Source: Ascidia mentula (Eukaryota; Chordata; Ascidiacea; Phlebobranchia; Ascidiidae). From it: a stretch of 64,000 nt of DNA. Positions 20,333 through 30,700 of this stretch are shown here, one piece after another; positions within the stretch are counted from its first letter, which is position 1, and the number at the start of each line of letters is the position of its first letter. The stretch covers positions 8,561,001 to 8,625,000 of the forward strand of contig OX387199.1 in the NCBI GenBank assembly GCA_947561715.1, in the 5' to 3' direction. The position numbers were made by a program, and so were the translations under genes. The notes under the pieces were generated by a model. It saw only the letters and a program-made list of their open reading frames with translations, searched no databases and was not told the origin of the DNA.

Positions 20333-23300
20333 TTAATTGTCGCCATTTAGTGAAACTTCACACTGTTGTGTTCTATGTGCAAAGCAAGATTGAGATTCAA
20401 GATGAACGCCAGAACATACCAAATTCGAGCACTTCCACTGGTCTTTCGTTAAAGTTACTGCGACGGACGATTTGTCAAACACGCATTTGGGATGAAACCA
20501 CTGCAGACACGTTTCACACTCCACCATTAATGTACCATCGTAGGGCATATTGCAAACACAGAATAAAGTTTCATCAGGTACAGGCGTACTAGCTGGTGAA
20601 AAATTTTGGGATATTTCCAAGTGATGCGTTTTTTTGAAACCCGTTTGAACTTTTTTGCGAAATTCACTGTTTGAAGCCCAAAACTTTTTTACTTTTAACC
20701 TGTTTTTTTCGCTCAAACCAAGTTTACAACATTTCAAAACCTCCTTAACGGCCTTGTTTGGCAGCCTTGACGTCCTTGGATATTCATGCAAACATTTAAC
20801 TAGAGCTTGAACAGCTCCAAAACAATTGATTTCCTCGTTTCGTGGTGTGGTTAAGGAGGTGGAACCGCGGCGTGGAGCCAACGACTTCTTAATTTCTTTT
20901 TCATTAGCCTTACAAAACTGGAACAGCTTTTTTAATCGCTTGTTAATTTCAACTCCCTCCCATAAATTGCAAGAGCACAGAAAATTAAAGCCAAGTGTTT
21001 TTGTGAATTGTTTACGTCCATAAAAGTCCAAATATCGGCAAATTACTTTAATTTTTCCATCACGAGTTTTATACTTGCCACCACCAGTTTGCACCAACCG
21101 TCCAGATAACCGCAACGGTAACAATAAAGCAGGTACGCAAGCATATCGCTTTCGACCAGGCCGGCTTCTCCAAATTACTCGACGAAAACCAGGAATAAAC
21201 GAAAAACAGCTGAAGGCGCAATCAATCACATATCCAAAACCAACCGAAGACAAACAGTACTGCATAAAAAAAAGGTAGAACACAAAAAAACTGAGGATAG
21301 TGTAAATACCTCGTTTGAAGCCATCGAACGCAAATCCAAACAACTTTCCTGTTGTACGAACGGCTTTAGCAGTCCCGCTGCGCTTTGCTTCATTGTCGAC
21401 TCGGCCATGGGAACCAACAGCTTTAGTCGACGAGTCACGAACGGCTTTAGCAGCCCCACTGCTCTTTGCTTCATTGTCGACTCGGCCAAGGGAGCCAACA
21501 GCTTTAGTCGACGAGTCACGAACGGCTTTAGCAGTCCCACTGCTCTTTGCTTCATTGTCGACTCGGCCAAGGGAGCCAACAGCTTTAGCCGACGAGTCAC
21601 GAACGGCTTTAGCAGTCCCACTGCTCTTTGCTTCATTGGCGACTCGGCCAAGGGAGCCAACAGCTTTAGCCGACGAGTCACGAACGGCTTTAGCAGCCCC
21701 ACTGCTCTTTGCTTCATTGGCGACTCGGCCATGGGAGCCAACAGCTTTAGCCGACGAGTCACGAACGGCTTTAGCAGCCCCACTGCTCTTTGCTTCATTG
21801 TCGACTCGGCCATGGGAGCCAACAGCTTTAGTCGACGAGTCACGAACGGCTTTAGCAGTCCCACTGCTCTTTGCTTCATTGTCGACTCGGCCAAGGGAGC
21901 CAACAGCTTTAGTCGACGAGTCACGAACGGCTTTAGCAGTCCCACTGCTCTTTGCTTCATTGTCGACTCGGCCAAGGGAGCCAACAGCTTTAGCCGACGA
22001 GTCACGAACGGCTTTAGCAGCCCCACTGCTCTTTGCTTCATTGTCGACTCGGCCATGGGAGCCAACAGCTTTAGTCGACGAGTCACGAACGGCTTTAGCA
22101 GTCCCACTGCTCTTTGCTTCATTGTCGACTCGGCCAAGGGAGCCAACAGCTTTAGCCGACGAGTCACGAACGGCTTTAGCAGCCCCACTGCTCTTTGCTT
22201 CATTGGCGACTCGGCCAAGGGAGCCAACAGCTTTAGCCGACGAGTCACGAACGGCTTTAGCAGCCCCACTGCTCTTTGCTTCATTGTCGACTCGGCCATG
22301 GGAGCCAACAGCTTTAGCCGACGAGTCACGAACGGCTTTAGCAGCCCCACTGCTCTTTGCTTCATTGTCGACTCGGCCATAGGAGCCAACAGCTTTAGTC
22401 GACGAGTCACGAACGGCTTTAGCAGTCCCACTGCTCTTTGCTTCATTGTCGACTCGGCCAAGGGAGCCAACAGCTTTAGTCGACGAGTCACGAACGGCTT
22501 TAGCAGTCCCACTGCTCTTTGCTTCATTGTCGACTCGGCCAAGGGAGCCAACAGCTTTAGCCGACGAGTCACGAACGGCTTTAGCAGCCCCACTGCTCTT
22601 TGCTTCATTGGCGACTCGGCCAAGGGAGCCAACAGCTTTAGCCGACGAGTCACGAACGGCTTTAGCAGCCCCACTGCTCTTTGCTTCATTGTCGACTCGG
22701 CCATGGGAGCCAACAGCTTTAGCCGACGAGTCACGAACGGCTTTAGCAGCCCCACTGCTCTTTGCTTCATTGTCGAATCGGCCATGGGAGCCAACAGCTT
22801 TAGTAGACGAGTCACAAACGGCTTTAGCAGTCCCACTGCTCTTTGCTTCATTGTCGACTCGGCCAAGGGAGCCAACAGCTTTAGCCGACGAGTCACGAAC
22901 GGCTTTAGCAGTCCCACTGCTCTTTGCTTCATTGTCGACTCGGCCAAGGGAGCCAACAGCTTTAGCCGACGAGTCACGAACGGCTTTAGCAGTCCCACTG
23001 CTCTTTGCTTCATTGTCGACTCGGCCATGGGAGCAAACAGCTTTAGCCGACGAGTCACGAACGGCTTTAGCAGTCCCACTGCTCTTTGCTTCATTGTCGA
23101 CTCGGCCATGGGAGCCAACAGCTTTAGCCGACGAGTCACGAACGGCTTCCTTCATGTTCTTTAGCCGCATGCAGTCAACGACCGAACCGAAACAGCTTAG
23201 GGGTTTGTATTTTCTTCGTCCGTTGAGTGATGGACTGGAGTGGAAAGAGTTGTTTGGAGTTGCTTTTTTTGGACGGACGTTGACGGTTGGAACTGTTTAA

Positions 23301-24355
23301 CAGAAAATAGTTTGAATTGTGCCAAAATAAATTTGTTTCGTAATTTGTACTGCAAATTATTACAATGCGAAATGGGAAACCATTAGATTATATGCTGCAT
23401 TGAAATTATTTTGGTCATTTTTATCTCACCAACTGAATCTTCCACAGCTAGAAGAGTATGGACATGTTCTTCAAGACTGTCCATGTAGTGGCGCAGCCCT
23501 GCGTCTGAGAGATGGAGTTTATCGCTCCAGTTCCCTCGATCGTTGGAGATGTTAAAATCCAAGAAGCTGAGCCCATACTCCTGAGCAAGGTTGCACAGTA
23601 CCCGGTTGACTTGTGGAACGCAGTCTTTGTGAAAACCAGATTGTTTCAAGATTCCAGCCATCACAATCTTAAACGAACATCATAAAAAATGACTTATACC
23701 ATTGAATATATTTCTAACCAAAAGGGGGAGTACGTTTATGTTACGCAAACAGACAAAAAATACTGGGGCCGGTATTCCTATTATTTGCTACGTGTTTAAC
23801 AACTAAACTAACGTTGCTTACACAACAATAAACCAACCTGGGACTGCGGGTACGTTTGTTGGCACACCTCGATCAGCTGTTGAAAATCAGTCCCGATACT
23901 GTTATGGTGGTGATCAGCATGCCGAGAGACCAGGTCGTTCGTACCAAGAGCCAGAATGATAAAATCAACTGACTCGAACCTTTTCCCGTACATGAGTTCC
24001 TCCGCCCCATGGTTCAGTGTTCCCCCTGGAATAGAAATGGCACTTAAAGTAAAAAGTTTACTTATCGCCGATACCACCTGGGGGCAGACAATGTTCCTCC
24101 CGTTGCTATCGGTCACCAACAACACGGAAGGAAGTGGTGACCCCTCAGCAAGGAGGTAACATGTCTGCTTCCCGGACACTCCAACTTCATATTTCTTGGG
24201 CGGCGTTCTTCTTCCCATCGTCAATTGATCTTTGCTCCTCAAACACAGGACTGTCGTGGCTTGTTGAGAAATGTATTGGATACTGAGGTCGTCAGATATG
24301 GATGATGTCTCGGATAGCAATGGATGATTATAGAGCGTTTCGCAAGTATAGTTTT
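20333..24355 (-). CDS. SGNH hydrolase - 27-residue repeat - PHD finger protein of the MULE
   Basis: Exons 24355-23838, 23667-23430 and 23292-20333 join in frame; introns of 170 and 137 bp have GT-AG ends. The first in-frame ATG is at 24218, which gives about 1,192 residues, but the frame is open back to an acceptor at 24356-24357, so an upstream exon is likely. The SGNH part has the nucleophile block LLVTDSNGRN (T replaces G of GDS), LGTND, and D-x-x-H in DKLHLSDAG. Next come 22 copies of a 27-residue repeat (AVRDSSAKAVGS...), a hydrophobic stretch, a basic region, and a C-terminal PHD finger: CVCN, CETC, WFHPKC, WKCSNLVC. It stops at TAA 20333-20335, and the transposase frame continues in phase. 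CR1 LINE ORF1 proteins also carry esterase and PHD-like domains, so this may be a convergent helper. The role of the esterase is unknown. Confidence 0.75.
21357..23150 (-). repeat. 81 bp coding minisatellite, 22 units
   Basis: The unit CCAACAGCTTTAGTCGACGA... is 81 bp (27 codons), so copy-number changes keep the frame. In the gene's frame the unit encodes AVRDSSAKAVGSLGRVDNEA plus KSSGTAK. Variation is limited to a few sites (H/L/Y after GS, D/A, T/A, A/T), and the order of variants shows block-wise repetition of 3-4 units. Two frames on each strand, four of the six, are free of stops over more than 1 kb, which gives long chance frames on both strands here. The region is rich in Ala, Ser, Lys and Asp and is probably unstructured. 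Confidence 0.9.
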
Positions 24356-25020
24356 CTGCAAAATTATCAATTTAAATAAAACAGATCCCGTCAGCACAGA
24401 TTGCATCGTTTTAAAGAGTGCTTAACTGCATCTCCCAGTCGTTAACCACTCTTCACACTTAGCTACATCTCTCATACTTCAATTACGTCAATTAGCAGAT
24501 GAAAGGTATCATTTTAATTCAATGCGATAGGAAAGAACTTAAATAATTCTGCTTTAAAAGACTTAAAATAGTTTTAAACTTTCTTCACTAAGTTTATGTA
24601 AAAATCAAACCATCATTGTATGCATCGCGGTAAGCTTCTCCAAGGCAAATATAAAGTTCTACACAATCTTATAGTCACCTACACGAACAAAATAATCAAA
24701 AACCTTCAAACATCTACTCACCAAGGTAACAAATAGCAAGTGAACTTTAATAAAATTTTGAACAAACTTCCGGTGTAATTGCTGTGACGTAACAAAGGTT
24801 AGGAAAGACGTCCATTGGGCAATTTAAAATAGGAGCAAAAGAGGAGCAATTGCTCCGACCAATCAGACAACACAAAATTACGTTGAAAACATTATGAAAA
24901 TGATAATGAGGAACATGGAGAAAACACAACATATTTCATAACGTTAAACATCTTCAACGCCACACCCAACTACAAAACGATAGTATTAAGCTAGGTAAAA
25001 GATGAGGAAAAGTAAGCTGC
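24356..25020 (-). promoter_or_regulatory. MULE internal 5' region before the SGNH exon
   Basis: No coding is clear. On the - strand a good donor (CCTTG then GTGAGT, exon end 24722) could pair with the acceptor at 24356 to make a 5' leader exon; there is no in-frame ATG in that leader. A CCAAT-type box (TGATTGGTCGGAG on the - strand) lies near 24.86 kb. These would place a promoter for the core genes between 24.75 kb and the right array, unless transcription begins in the terminal repeat. Confidence 0.3.
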
Positions 25021-27419
25021 TTTCAGACAATTTTGCTGGGAGTTGTGGAGCCGGTTGGTATTTTAACTTATATCACCTTCACCTGCTTTCTCTAGCAGGC
25101 CCTGTGCAAAATTATAGGAAATCCTATGTCCCGGAAAGTGTTTGAATTTTCGCTTACATGTCAAGATGTCTCTGCCGCCATTGCGCTCACAAGCAGCCTG
25201 TATGCCGTCACACACAATGACCTTTATTTGAGTCCATTTCGCTGGGAATTGTGGAGCCGGTTGGTATTTTAACTTATATCACCTTCACCTGCATGCTCTA
25301 GGCAAGCCCTGTGCAAAATTATAGGAAATCCTATGGCCCGGAAAGTGTTTGAATTTTCGCTTTTTGTCAAGATGTCTCTGCCGCCATTGCGCTCACAAGC
25401 AGCCTCTATGCCGTCACACACAATGACCTTTGTTTGAGTCCATTTCGCTGGGAATTGTGGAGCCGGTTGGTATTTTAACTTATATCACCTTCACCTGCAT
25501 GCTCTAGGCAAGCCCTGTGCAAAATTATAGGAAATCCTATGGCCCGGAAAGTGTTTGAATTTTCGCTTTTTGTCAAGATGTCTCTGCCGCCATTGCGCTC
25601 ACAAGCAGCCTCTATGCCGTCACACACAATGACCTTTGTTTGAGTCCATTTCGCTGGGAATTGTGGAGCCGGTTGGTATTTTAACTTATATCACCTTCAC
25701 CTGCATGCTCTAGGCAAGCCCTGTGCAAAATTATAGGAAATCCTATGGCCCGGAAAGTGTTTGAATTTTCGCTTTTTGTCAAGATGTCTCTGCCGCCATT
25801 GCGCTCACAAGCAGCCTCTATGCCGTCACACACAATGACCTTTGTTTGAGTCCATTTCGCTGGGAATTGTGGAGCCGGTTGGTATTTTAACTTATATCAC
25901 CTTCACCTGCATGCTCTAGGCAAGCCCTGTGCAAAATTATAGGAAATCCTATGGCCCGGAAAGTGTTTGAATTTTCGCTTTTTGTCAAGATGTCTCTGCC
26001 GCCATTGCGCTCACAAGCAGCCTCTATGCCGTCACACACAATGACCTTTGTTTGAGTCCATTTCGCTGGGAATTGTGGAGCCGGTTGGTATTTTAACTTA
26101 TATCACCTTCACCTGCATGCTCTAGGCAAGCCCTGTGCAAAATTATAGGAAATCCTATGGCCCGGAAAGTGTTTGAATTTTCGCTTTTTGTCAAGATGTC
26201 TCTGCCGCCATTGCGCTCACAAGCAGCCTCTATGCCGTCACACACAATGACCTTTGTTTGAGTCCATTTCGCTGGGAATTGTGGAGCCGGTTGGTATTTT
26301 AACTTATATCACCTTCACCTGCATGCTCTAGGCAAGCCCTGTGCAAAATTATAGGAAATCCTATGGCCCGGAAAGTGTTTGAATTTTCGCTTTTTGTCAA
26401 GATGTCTCTGCCGCCATTGCGCTCACAAGCAGCCTCTATGCCGTCACACACAATGACCTTTGTTTGAGTCCATTTCGCTGGGAATTGTGGAGCCGGTTGG
26501 TATTTTAACTTATATCACCTTCACCTGCATGCTCTAGGCAAGCCCTGTGCAAAATTATAGGAAATCCTATGGCCCGGAAAGTGTTTGAATTTTCGCTTTT
26601 TGTCAAGATGTCTCTGCCGCCATTGCGCTCACAAGCAGCCTCTATGCCGTCACACACAATGACCTTTGTTTGAGTCCATTTCGCTGGGAATTGTGGAGCC
26701 GGTTGGTATTTTAACTTATATCACCTTCACCTGCATGCTCTAGGCAAGCCCTGTGCAAAATTATAGGAAATCCTATGGCCCGGAAAGTGTTTGAATTTTC
26801 GCTTTTTGTCAAGATGTCTCTGCCGCCATTGCGCTCACAAGCAGCCTCTATGCCGTCACACACAATGACCTTTGTTTGAGTCCATTTCGCTGGGAATTGT
26901 GGAGCCGGTTGGTATTTTAACTTATATCACCTTCACCTGCATGCTCTAGGCAAGCCCTGTGCAAAATTATAGGAAATCCTATGGCCCGGAAAGTGTTTGA
27001 ATTTTCGCTTTTTGTCAAGATGTCTCTGCCGCCATTGCGCTCACAAGCAGCCTCTATGCCGTCACACACAATGACCTTTGTTTGAGTCCATTTCGCTGGG
27101 AATTGTGGAGCCGGTTGGTATTTTAACTTATATCACCTTCACCTGCATGCTCTAGGCAAGCCCTGTGCAAAATTATAGGAAATCCTATGGCCCGGAAAGT
27201 GTTTGAATTTTCGCTTTTTGTCAAGATGTCTCTGCCGCCATTGCGCTCACAAGCAGCCTCTATGCCGTCACACACAATGACCTGCCTTTGAGTCCATTTC
27301 GCTGGGAATTGTGGAGCCGGTTGGTATTTTAACTTATATCACCTTCACCTGCATGCTCTAGGCAAGCCCTGTGCAAATTGATAGGAAGTTCTATGTCCCG
27401 GAAAGTGATTGATTTTTGA
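25021..27419 (-). repeat. Right arm: ~206 bp tandem repeat array, about 12 units
   Basis: GGAGCCGGTTGGTATTTTAA recurs every 205-206 bp from about 25047 to 27311. These are the same units as the left arm, on the opposite strand. The inner units (25.25-27.28 kb) are almost letter-for-letter identical to each other, unlike the variegated left arm; the first and last units differ. This shows recent local homogenisation or expansion of the right arm. Confidence 0.92.
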
Positions 27420-27694
27420 CTTACATTAACAGTTGCTTTTGGTATGTAAAATTTGTATGGATCCATGTTCATGTCCATGTTGCTTTCGTTTTTAAAAATT
27501 TTCGTTACTTTGTCAATTTGTTGTGTTTTTCTTCGGATTGTATTGTTGTTTTTGCAGATTATAAGTTGGTCACATTTCTGAATCACTTATGAAACATGTT
27601 ATAATTTCATAGAAATTTGATTTAAGCTGTGTTTACTGATGCGTAAATTAAATTTCGTGAATTTTTTTTTTTATTTCGCCGAAATGACGACGGT
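27420..27694 (-). repeat. Outer terminal inverted repeat, right
   Basis: This is the reverse complement of the left terminus and ends GACGACGGT at 27694. On the - strand there is an ATG (MDMNMDPYKFYIPKATVN) followed by a strong donor GTAAGT; the left repeat has GTAAAC there. It could serve as a first coding or leader exon for the core genes, but the phase does not match the SGNH acceptor at 24356, so this stays a guess. Confidence 0.8.
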
Positions 27695-27702
27695 ATTGTT
27701 TG
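27695..27702. repeat. Target site duplication, right copy
   Basis: ATTGTTTG follows the right terminal repeat, equal to 13258-13265. The empty site would have read GTGTGCATTGTTTGATGCAA, directly in front of XRN1. Confidence 0.8.
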
Positions 27703-27774
27703 ATGCAATAGTATTAGGAGGCTGGTTGGTATTTTTTATTGAAAAGTTACTGAGTGCATTTACAAGCAAACACA

Positions 27775-30700
27775 ATGGGAGTTCCCAAATTTTACCGATG
27801 GATCAGTGAAAGGTACCCCTGCCTCAGTGAAGTGGTGAAAGAATATCAGGTAAATTATGTAAATATAGAAATGAAAATTCTTTAAAACGTGACCATTCAG
27901 TTTCCAAAATATGTGTAAGTCCATATTGAAAAGTTTGTGGTTTTGCAAAGGCAATTTGTGGATTATCAGATTGCTTTCCATATGTTAATGCATTAGCTAA
28001 TTGATTTTGCACAGATTGTTGGTAAACTTTCGCAAAAAGGTAAATCCTACGCATAACATTTTTTTGATTTGGTGTGTAACTACTTGGTTTTGTTATTCCA
28101 GGTACCTGAGTTTGACAACCTCTACTTGGATATGAATGGAATAATCCACACATGCTCACATCCAAATGATGATGATCCCCACTTTCGGATAACTGAAGAA
28201 AAGATATTTCAGGATATCTTTCGGTACATTGAGGTGACTCTTGCATTTGCAATTTTTACTATGTCTAGAAGTAATGCTATGCTTACGCAAGCCTGTGAAC
28301 CTTATTTACTATGTCTATTGTTTGTTTTACTGTTAGTTTTGTTGTGGATATGTTTAGCTTAGATTTAAAGTGAACATCCGGCCATACAACTAGCCTACTT
28401 TAATTGCCTATTATGCTTTAATATTGCTGAAGAGCTATTGTTTGCTTTTTAATTTATATTTTGTTCTATGTCAATAAGTGTTTACAATTGGTAACACGTA
28501 CAAATCAATTGCCAGGTTCTCTTTCGCATCATACGACCTCAGAAAACTTTTTTCATGGCAGTTGATGGTGTTGCCCCACGTGCAAAAATGAACCAACAAA
28601 GAGGAAGACGTTTCAGGTAAAACAAAATAAAAGCTTTGTTTAAAAGGTTGCAAAGTAGTTTGGTTTGTCCAAATTAACTATAATAAAGCTTTGTTGTTTA
28701 TTTTCTTTAAATGCTACACAGGTCTGCAAAAGAGGCAGAGGCCAACATCAAAGCTGCACTTCTCAAAGGGGAGGTACTGCCCACAGAAAAGCGTTTTGAC
28801 TCCAACTGCATAACCCCTGGTAAAAGACTGCAACCATTAACACTGAACTATCACTTTTGTGAAACTATTTGAAACCAAAATAACGATTATAGTGTAGCAG
28901 TTGTTTTGAATCTATCAATGATAAATGTTCAATTAACCTCATATTTAACTGACTGGTGCTGTTTTTCCAGGATATCCTCATGTTATTTTTTAAAGCGTTT
29001 CAATTTCGTATTGGTAGCACTAGTTGTTATATAATTCTGATACTTCGTATTATAATTCTTATAAAAAAAAAATAATTATGTTTTTCTGCATACCAGGTAC
29101 TAGCTTTATGGAGCGTTTGCAAACTCAGCTGGAGTTTTTTGTTAAAGCAAAAATAACCCATGACAGACTTTGGCAAGGTGTTGACATTTACCTGTCGGGC
29201 CATCAGGTCAGTCATGTTGTTTTGAATAAAGGTCATTGAGTTGGTGCAAACATTTACATTCTGGTATATTCCAATTTCTAGACACCAGGAGAGGGCGAAC
29301 ACAAAATTATGGAATTTATTCGTTATCAGCGTTCTCAGCCTGGTTATAATCCTAATATTAGGCATTGTTTGTACGGCCTTGATGCAGACTTAATTATCCT
29401 CGGTTTATGTACACATGAACCACATTTCTCGCTGCTTAGGTAAGTTTGCAATAAATCATGTCAGTATGTTGCAACTCATGGAAATTGGAAACCAATTGTT
29501 TTAGCTGTGTTTTTGTTAATTCTCCAATCCTTCAAAATTTTCTGCCGACATCTTGGCCAAACTTTTATTTTATTGGTTTCTGGAAAAGCGTATTGTTTCT
29601 GTTATGATATCTCTATAAAAACACTAGCTGAATTGTTCAATTGATGCCTCTAGGTTTTTTGTATTGGATTAAATCATATTTTAAACAATGTGTCATGAGA
29701 TTGTGCCAGTATCTATGAATTGTTTGAAAAGAAAACTTGATTTGAATGTCCAATAGAGGGAGTCTTTCAGAAACAAAATTACATAATACCTAACCCTCAT
29801 ACAATCTAAGGTCACATAAATACTAATTCATGAAACATATCACCATATTTCTGTTGCAGGGAAGAAGTAAAGTTTACCAGGTCCAAAAAGAACTCACGGA
29901 CGGCAAGAGCAGAAGAAACAACTTTCCACCTCCTGCACATTACGCTATTGCGGGAATACATTGACCATGAGTTTAAGTTTCTCAAGGTGTGATACGGGTT
30001 TCCCACAGTAAAATTTTTAAGACTTTTTCACCACAGTTTACACAAACTGTTGTAGGACCATGATATTGCTCCTAATATTTTTCTGTTTTCAGAGCACTTT
30101 GCCCTTTCCTTATGACATCGAAGCTATCATAGATGACTGGGTACTGATGGGATTTCTTATAGGAAATGATTTTATTCCCCATCTGCCAGACCTTCACATT
30201 GCTCAGAATGCTCTTCCATTTCTTTACCAATCGTATATTAATGTATTGCCTACTCTCGACGGCTATTTAAATGAAGGAGGTACCATCAACCTGCCAAGGT
30301 TTCAGGCTTTCTTGGAATCCATTTCCTCAGTAATTATTCAGATTCAGTTTTGCTGTAAAAAGTTTTTAATAAATTTTTTTTTTAGCCAATTCCTTTCCAA
30401 AAATTATATTATCTGTATTCATTGACACTGTAAAACACCAACTTGCATTATTTAAAATATGTGTGTATGTGATAAGCACAATTGAAAAGAAAATATTTTA
30501 GTAAAAATGTTAATTTGATTTATTTAATTTTTGCCAAGTGGCAAATTTCTACCGTTGTGGTTTTCTAATCTTCTTTGAATGCTACTTCTCAGTTTGATGT
30601 TGACCATTTCGAAGAAGTGTATTCTGACTACAAATGGCTAGAATCCAAGTCAAACGCAAAGAAATCAACAAGTGAATCTCAAACCAAGAGTGACAAAAAA

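Larger units (their letters stand above)
13266..27694 (-). mobile_element. Giant foldback Mutator-like element (MULE), 14.4 kb
   Basis: The element is bounded by an 8-9 bp duplication (ATTGTTTG) and by terminal inverted repeats starting ACCGTCGTCATTTCGG. Inside each terminal repeat lies a long array of a ~206 bp tandem repeat in inverted orientation, so the element has foldback arms of about 4.1 kb left and 2.7 kb right. The core (17.39-25.02 kb) is coded on the - strand: SGNH hydrolase, 22 repeats, PHD finger, one TAA, MULE-type transposase, part of an Ulp1 protease. A 9 bp duplication with a DDE/CxxH transposase fits MULEs. Foldback arms of tandem repeats plus a MULE protein are known from Drosophila FB-NOF, and MULEs with Ulp1 domains are known in plants. 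Linking these with SGNH and PHD in one element is not something I recognise. It is a plain DNA transposon. Confidence 0.85.

Noticed and set aside
21315-23300. Long open frames on the + strand (up to 585 codons) and a second - strand frame of 637 codons
   Set aside because: They are products of the 81 bp repeat, whose length is a multiple of three and which has no stops in several frames. Only the frame that links to the PHD finger and splices to the SGNH part has domain support.
23383-24355. A stand-alone host SGNH gene inside the element
   Set aside because: Its second exon ends at a good donor that joins, in phase, an acceptor before the repeat-PHD frame, so it is better read as the N-terminal part of the element protein.
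25021-27419. Centromeric or independent satellite
   Set aside because: Both arrays sit inside one pair of terminal inverted repeats with a target duplication, so they are element arms.
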